Shown: in pieces, positions 5,498-7,812 of the stretch | How positions within the stretch are numbered: the stretch's first letter is position 1 | Layout of the letters: each line of letters begins with the position of its first letter | Source: JBDNFP01 sp041689775 | Lineage (GTDB): Bacteria; Bacteroidota; Bacteroidia; Cytophagales; Spirosomataceae | Assembly (NCBI GenBank): GCA_041689775.1 | Contig: JBDNFP010000495.1 | Location: 1 to 7,812, forward strand | Direction: 5' to 3' | DNA length: 7,812 nt | Made by a program: the position numbers and the translations under genes | The notes under the pieces: model-generated | What the model saw: only the letters and a program-made list of their open reading frames with translations | Databases searched by the model: none | Told to the model about the DNA's origin: nothing

Positions 5498-7693
5498 ATG
5501 AAAAAAACTCTTCTACTACTCTTTCTCCCCTTTACGCTCCTTGCCCAATCATTCACTCAGAAGGAAATAAGCCGCTGGGAAAAACAAGCGCAGCGGGTTA
5601 CCATCGTCCGTGATAATTGGGGTATACCGCATATTTACGGAAAAACCGACGCGGATGCTGTTTTTGGTTTGCTGTATGCCCAGTGCGAAGACGATTTCAG
5701 TCGGGTTGAAATGAACTACGTAGAAAAACTAGGGCGTCTTGCGGAAGTGAAAGGTGAGGGCGAGCTGTACAATGATCTCCTGATCCGGATGGTTATAAAC
5801 CCGGACGGAGCTAAGGAAGACTACAAGAAAGCACCGGAATGGCTGAAAAAACTCATGAATGCCTACGCCGATGGGGTGAATTACTATTTAGCTACCCACC
5901 CTGACGTAAAGCCTGCGCTACTGACCCGTTTTGAACCTTGGTTCCCGCTTTTATGGACCGACGGTAGCATCGGGGCGATCAGCACTGCCGATGTTAATGC
6001 CCGCGATCTTAAAAGTTTTTACGGCGACGGCTCCCCGTCAGTGGGCGCAAATTACGAAGCAACACCCTTGGCCGAAGAGATTTTAACCGGTTCCAATGGT
6101 TTCGCTTTTTCTCCCAAAATTACCGAATCAGGTAAGTCAATTCTCTATATCAATCCCCACGTAACGTTCTACTTCCGGCCAGAAGTGCACATTGTGAGTG
6201 AGGAAGGCCTGAATGCTTATGGCGCCGTTACCTGGGGGCAGTTTTTTGTGTACCAGGGTTTTAACGAGAAACTAGGCTGGATGCATACCTCGTCGCGTAC
6301 CGACGTAGCCGATACGTATGTAGAAAAGGCTAGCCAAGAGGGTAGTAAGTGGGTGTATGAGTTTGACGGCGCGAAAAAGCCCGTACGGGAAGAAACCATC
6401 AACCTTAAATACCAAAACGGGGATAAACTGGATACCAAAACCATCAAAGCATTCTACACGCACCACGGACCCGTGATGGCCAAGCGCGACGGACAATGGA
6501 TTAGTATGAGAGCCAATAATCGCTCCATGAATATGCTGGTGCAAAGTTGGCAGCGAACCAAAGCAAAAAGCTTTGCGGAGTACAAAAAAGCGATGGATTT
6601 ATTAGAAAATACCTCCAATAATACCGTCTACGCGGATGCCGAGGGAAACATAGCCTACTGGCACGGTAACTTCATACCCAAACGCGACACAGCCTACGAT
6701 TGGTCGAAGTCCGTTGATGGTAGTACCTCAGCTACCGATTGGAAAGGTATGCACCCGGTAGATGAATCTATCCACGTGTATAACCCTATCAATGGCTGGC
6801 TGCAAAACTGCAATTCTACGCCCTTTACGGTAGCGGGAAAGGATAGTCCTAAAAAAGAGGATTATCCCAGCTACATGGCTCCGGATGGAGAAAATTTCCG
6901 GGGAATAAATGCCGTAAGAGTGCTGGAAGTACCCCGCAAATATACCATTGATAAGGTGATTGAGGCTGGCTATGATACATACCTTACTTCTTTTGAAATA
7001 TTAGTTCCGGCTTTGGTAAAAGCTTTTGAGAAGACTGTGCTTTACGATAATGAAAGCTACCCCTACTTGATCGGGCCTATTTCGGTGCTGAAAAATTGGA
7101 ATTATTATAGTAGTGAAAAATCAGTAGCTACTACCTTGGCGGTAGAGTGGGGCCAAAAGATTAGTTCTGATATGGCGCGGACCCCAGTACCCGGCAACGA
7201 TGATGCTAATCAGGTAGAAAGGGCAATTGAGTTTGCTAAGACCGCCCCGGCCGAAACCTTATTAAAGCCTTTTGGTGAGGTGTTGAATGACTTGGGGACT
7301 AAGTTTGGAAAATGGCAAGTTGCCTGGGGGGAAATCAATCGCTTCCAACGCATATCCAATGACATCGATCAGAAATACCGGGACGATATGCCTAGTTTGC
7401 CCGTAGGCTTTACTTCATCGGCTTGGGGTATGTTACCATCCTATACTGCTCGTTATTTTCCGGGTACCCAAAAACGCTACGGAGTAAACGGCAATAGTTT
7501 CATTTGTGCCGTAGAGTTTGGGGATAAAGTAAAGGCTAAGTCGCTCTTGGCGGGCGGGCAAAGCGGGGATATGAATTCGAAGCATTTTTTTGATCAGGGA
7601 GAAATGTACACGCAAGGTAAATTTAAAGACGTATATTTTTATAGGGAAGACGTCATGAAGAATGCCGAACGTACCTACCATCCGGGGAAATAA
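5498..7693 (+). CDS. Secreted penicillin/AHL acylase-family Ntn hydrolase
   Basis: This is a periplasmic or secreted amidase of the penicillin acylase (N-terminal nucleophile) family, 731 aa from the ATG at 5498. A signal peptide covers residues 1-16 (MKKTLLLLFLPFTLLA). The precursor should self-cleave between G198 and S199 in LTGSNGFAF, giving an alpha chain of about 182 aa and a beta chain of about 533 aa with S199 as nucleophile. Supporting family blocks are RDNWGIPHIYG (38-48), INPH (218-221), GFNEKLGWMHTSSRTD (254-269), DAEGNIAYWHGNFIPKR (380-396), WLQNCNSTPF (434-443, possible catalytic Asn) and a normal C-terminal end. The NPH and GFN...WMHT blocks resemble the AHL/aculeacin acylase branch more than classical penicillin G acylase, but the substrate is unknown. 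The frame also opens at ATG 5483; 5498 gives a canonical signal peptide. The gene appears complete, with no close rightward partner. Confidence 0.92.
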   Translation: MKKTLLLLFLPFTLLAQSFTQKEISRWEKQAQRVTIVRDNWGIPHIYGKTDADAVFGLLYAQCEDDFSRVEMNYVEKLGRLAEVKGEGELYNDLLIRMVINPDGAKEDYKKAPEWLKKLMNAYADGVNYYLATHPDVKPALLTRFEPWFPLLWTDGSIGAISTADVNARDLKSFYGDGSPSVGANYEATPLAEEILTGSNGFAFSPKITESGKSILYINPHVTFYFRPEVHIVSEEGLNAYGAVTWGQFFVYQGFNEKLGWMHTSSRTDVADTYVEKASQEGSKWVYEFDGAKKPVREETINLKYQNGDKLDTKTIKAFYTHHGPVMAKRDGQWISMRANNRSMNMLVQSWQRTKAKSFAEYKKAMDLLENTSNNTVYADAEGNIAYWHGNFIPKRDTAYDWSKSVDGSTSATDWKGMHPVDESIHVYNPINGWLQNCNSTPFTVAGKDSPKKEDYPSYMAPDGENFRGINAVRVLEVPRKYTIDKVIEAGYDTYLTSFEILVPALVKAFEKTVLYDNESYPYLIGPISVLKNWNYYSSEKSVATTLAVEWGQKISSDMARTPVPGNDDANQVERAIEFAKTAPAETLLKPFGEVLNDLGTKFGKWQVAWGEINRFQRISNDIDQKYRDDMPSLPVGFTSSAWGMLPSYTARYFPGTQKRYGVNGNSFICAVEFGDKVKAKSLLAGGQSGDMNSKHFFDQGEMYTQGKFKDVYFYREDVMKNAERTYHPGK

Positions 7694-7719
7694 GTAGTTG
7701 GCCATATTTAAACATACAT

Positions 7720-7812
7720 TTATTTAATTGAGAAGTTGATGGAAAACTCCGACCCTCCGTATTTTTCAAGAATATGATTTATCCTCATGTGAAGCGCCTC
7801 CTTGTTTTCAAA
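7720..7812 (-). CDS. 3' end of an unidentified leftward gene, cut by the window edge
   Basis: On the minus strand a frame is open from the window edge for 30 codons and ends in TAA at 7722-7720. The C-terminal residues include NHILEKYGGSEFSINFSIK. The composition looks like natural protein, and the other two minus-strand frames stop almost at once. It converges on the acylase gene, leaving 26 bp between the stops and no obvious hairpin. The family cannot be named from this fragment, and a chance open frame is possible. Confidence 0.5.
   Translation of the reverse strand, partial: FENKEALHMRINHILEKYGGSEFSINFSIK

Overview
The window looks like an ordinary chromosomal segment from a Bacteroidota bacterium, most likely a Cytophagales member (Spirosoma/Dyadobacter-like). 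This rests on gene content (a DUF2141 protein, a small lipoprotein, a secreted penicillin-acylase-family enzyme, a membrane-anchored ceramidase-family enzyme), moderate GC, the lack of Shine-Dalgarno sites before most starts, and promoter elements of the TTG-N17-TAnnTTTG type used by this phylum. The genus assignment is inference from general impression, not from a search.

Layout. At the left edge a leftward gene is cut off after about 18 codons (1-56). Next comes a rightward rRNA pseudouridine synthase of the RluE type (262-879), which overlaps by 4 bp, tail to tail, with a leftward creatininase-family amidohydrolase (876-1640). A divergent spacer (1641-1882) holds a perfect 16-bp palindrome and a good Bacteroidota promoter. 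It leads into a two-gene rightward unit: a membrane-anchored neutral-ceramidase-family protein (1883-3238) and, 9 bp later, a hotdog-fold acyl-CoA thioesterase (3248-3799). A 208-residue lipoprotein with a C-terminal hydrophobic hairpin follows (3930-4556) and ends in a strong 14-bp stem-loop terminator. Then comes a small exported DUF2141 protein (4647-5066).

A 431-bp AT-rich spacer (5067-5497) holds no convincing gene but has a 13-bp inverted repeat with a nested palindrome and a run of four NNAGCTA heptamers just before the next start. That next gene is a complete exported penicillin/acyl-homoserine-lactone-acylase-family Ntn hydrolase (5498-7693). The right edge holds the last 30 codons of a leftward gene (7720-7812).

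How the genes fit together. The ceramidase-like protein and the thioesterase are probably co-transcribed and could both act on acyl chains (amide cleavage outside the cytoplasm, thioester cleavage inside), but this is inference. The other genes have unrelated housekeeping or envelope roles. I found no mobile element, CRISPR array, tRNA, rRNA, toxin-antitoxin pair or defence island, and no convincing new multi-gene system. The points most worth a second look are the structured spacer before the acylase, the divergent palindrome and promoter, the altered active-site region of the ceramidase-like protein, and the unusual topology of the lipoprotein.
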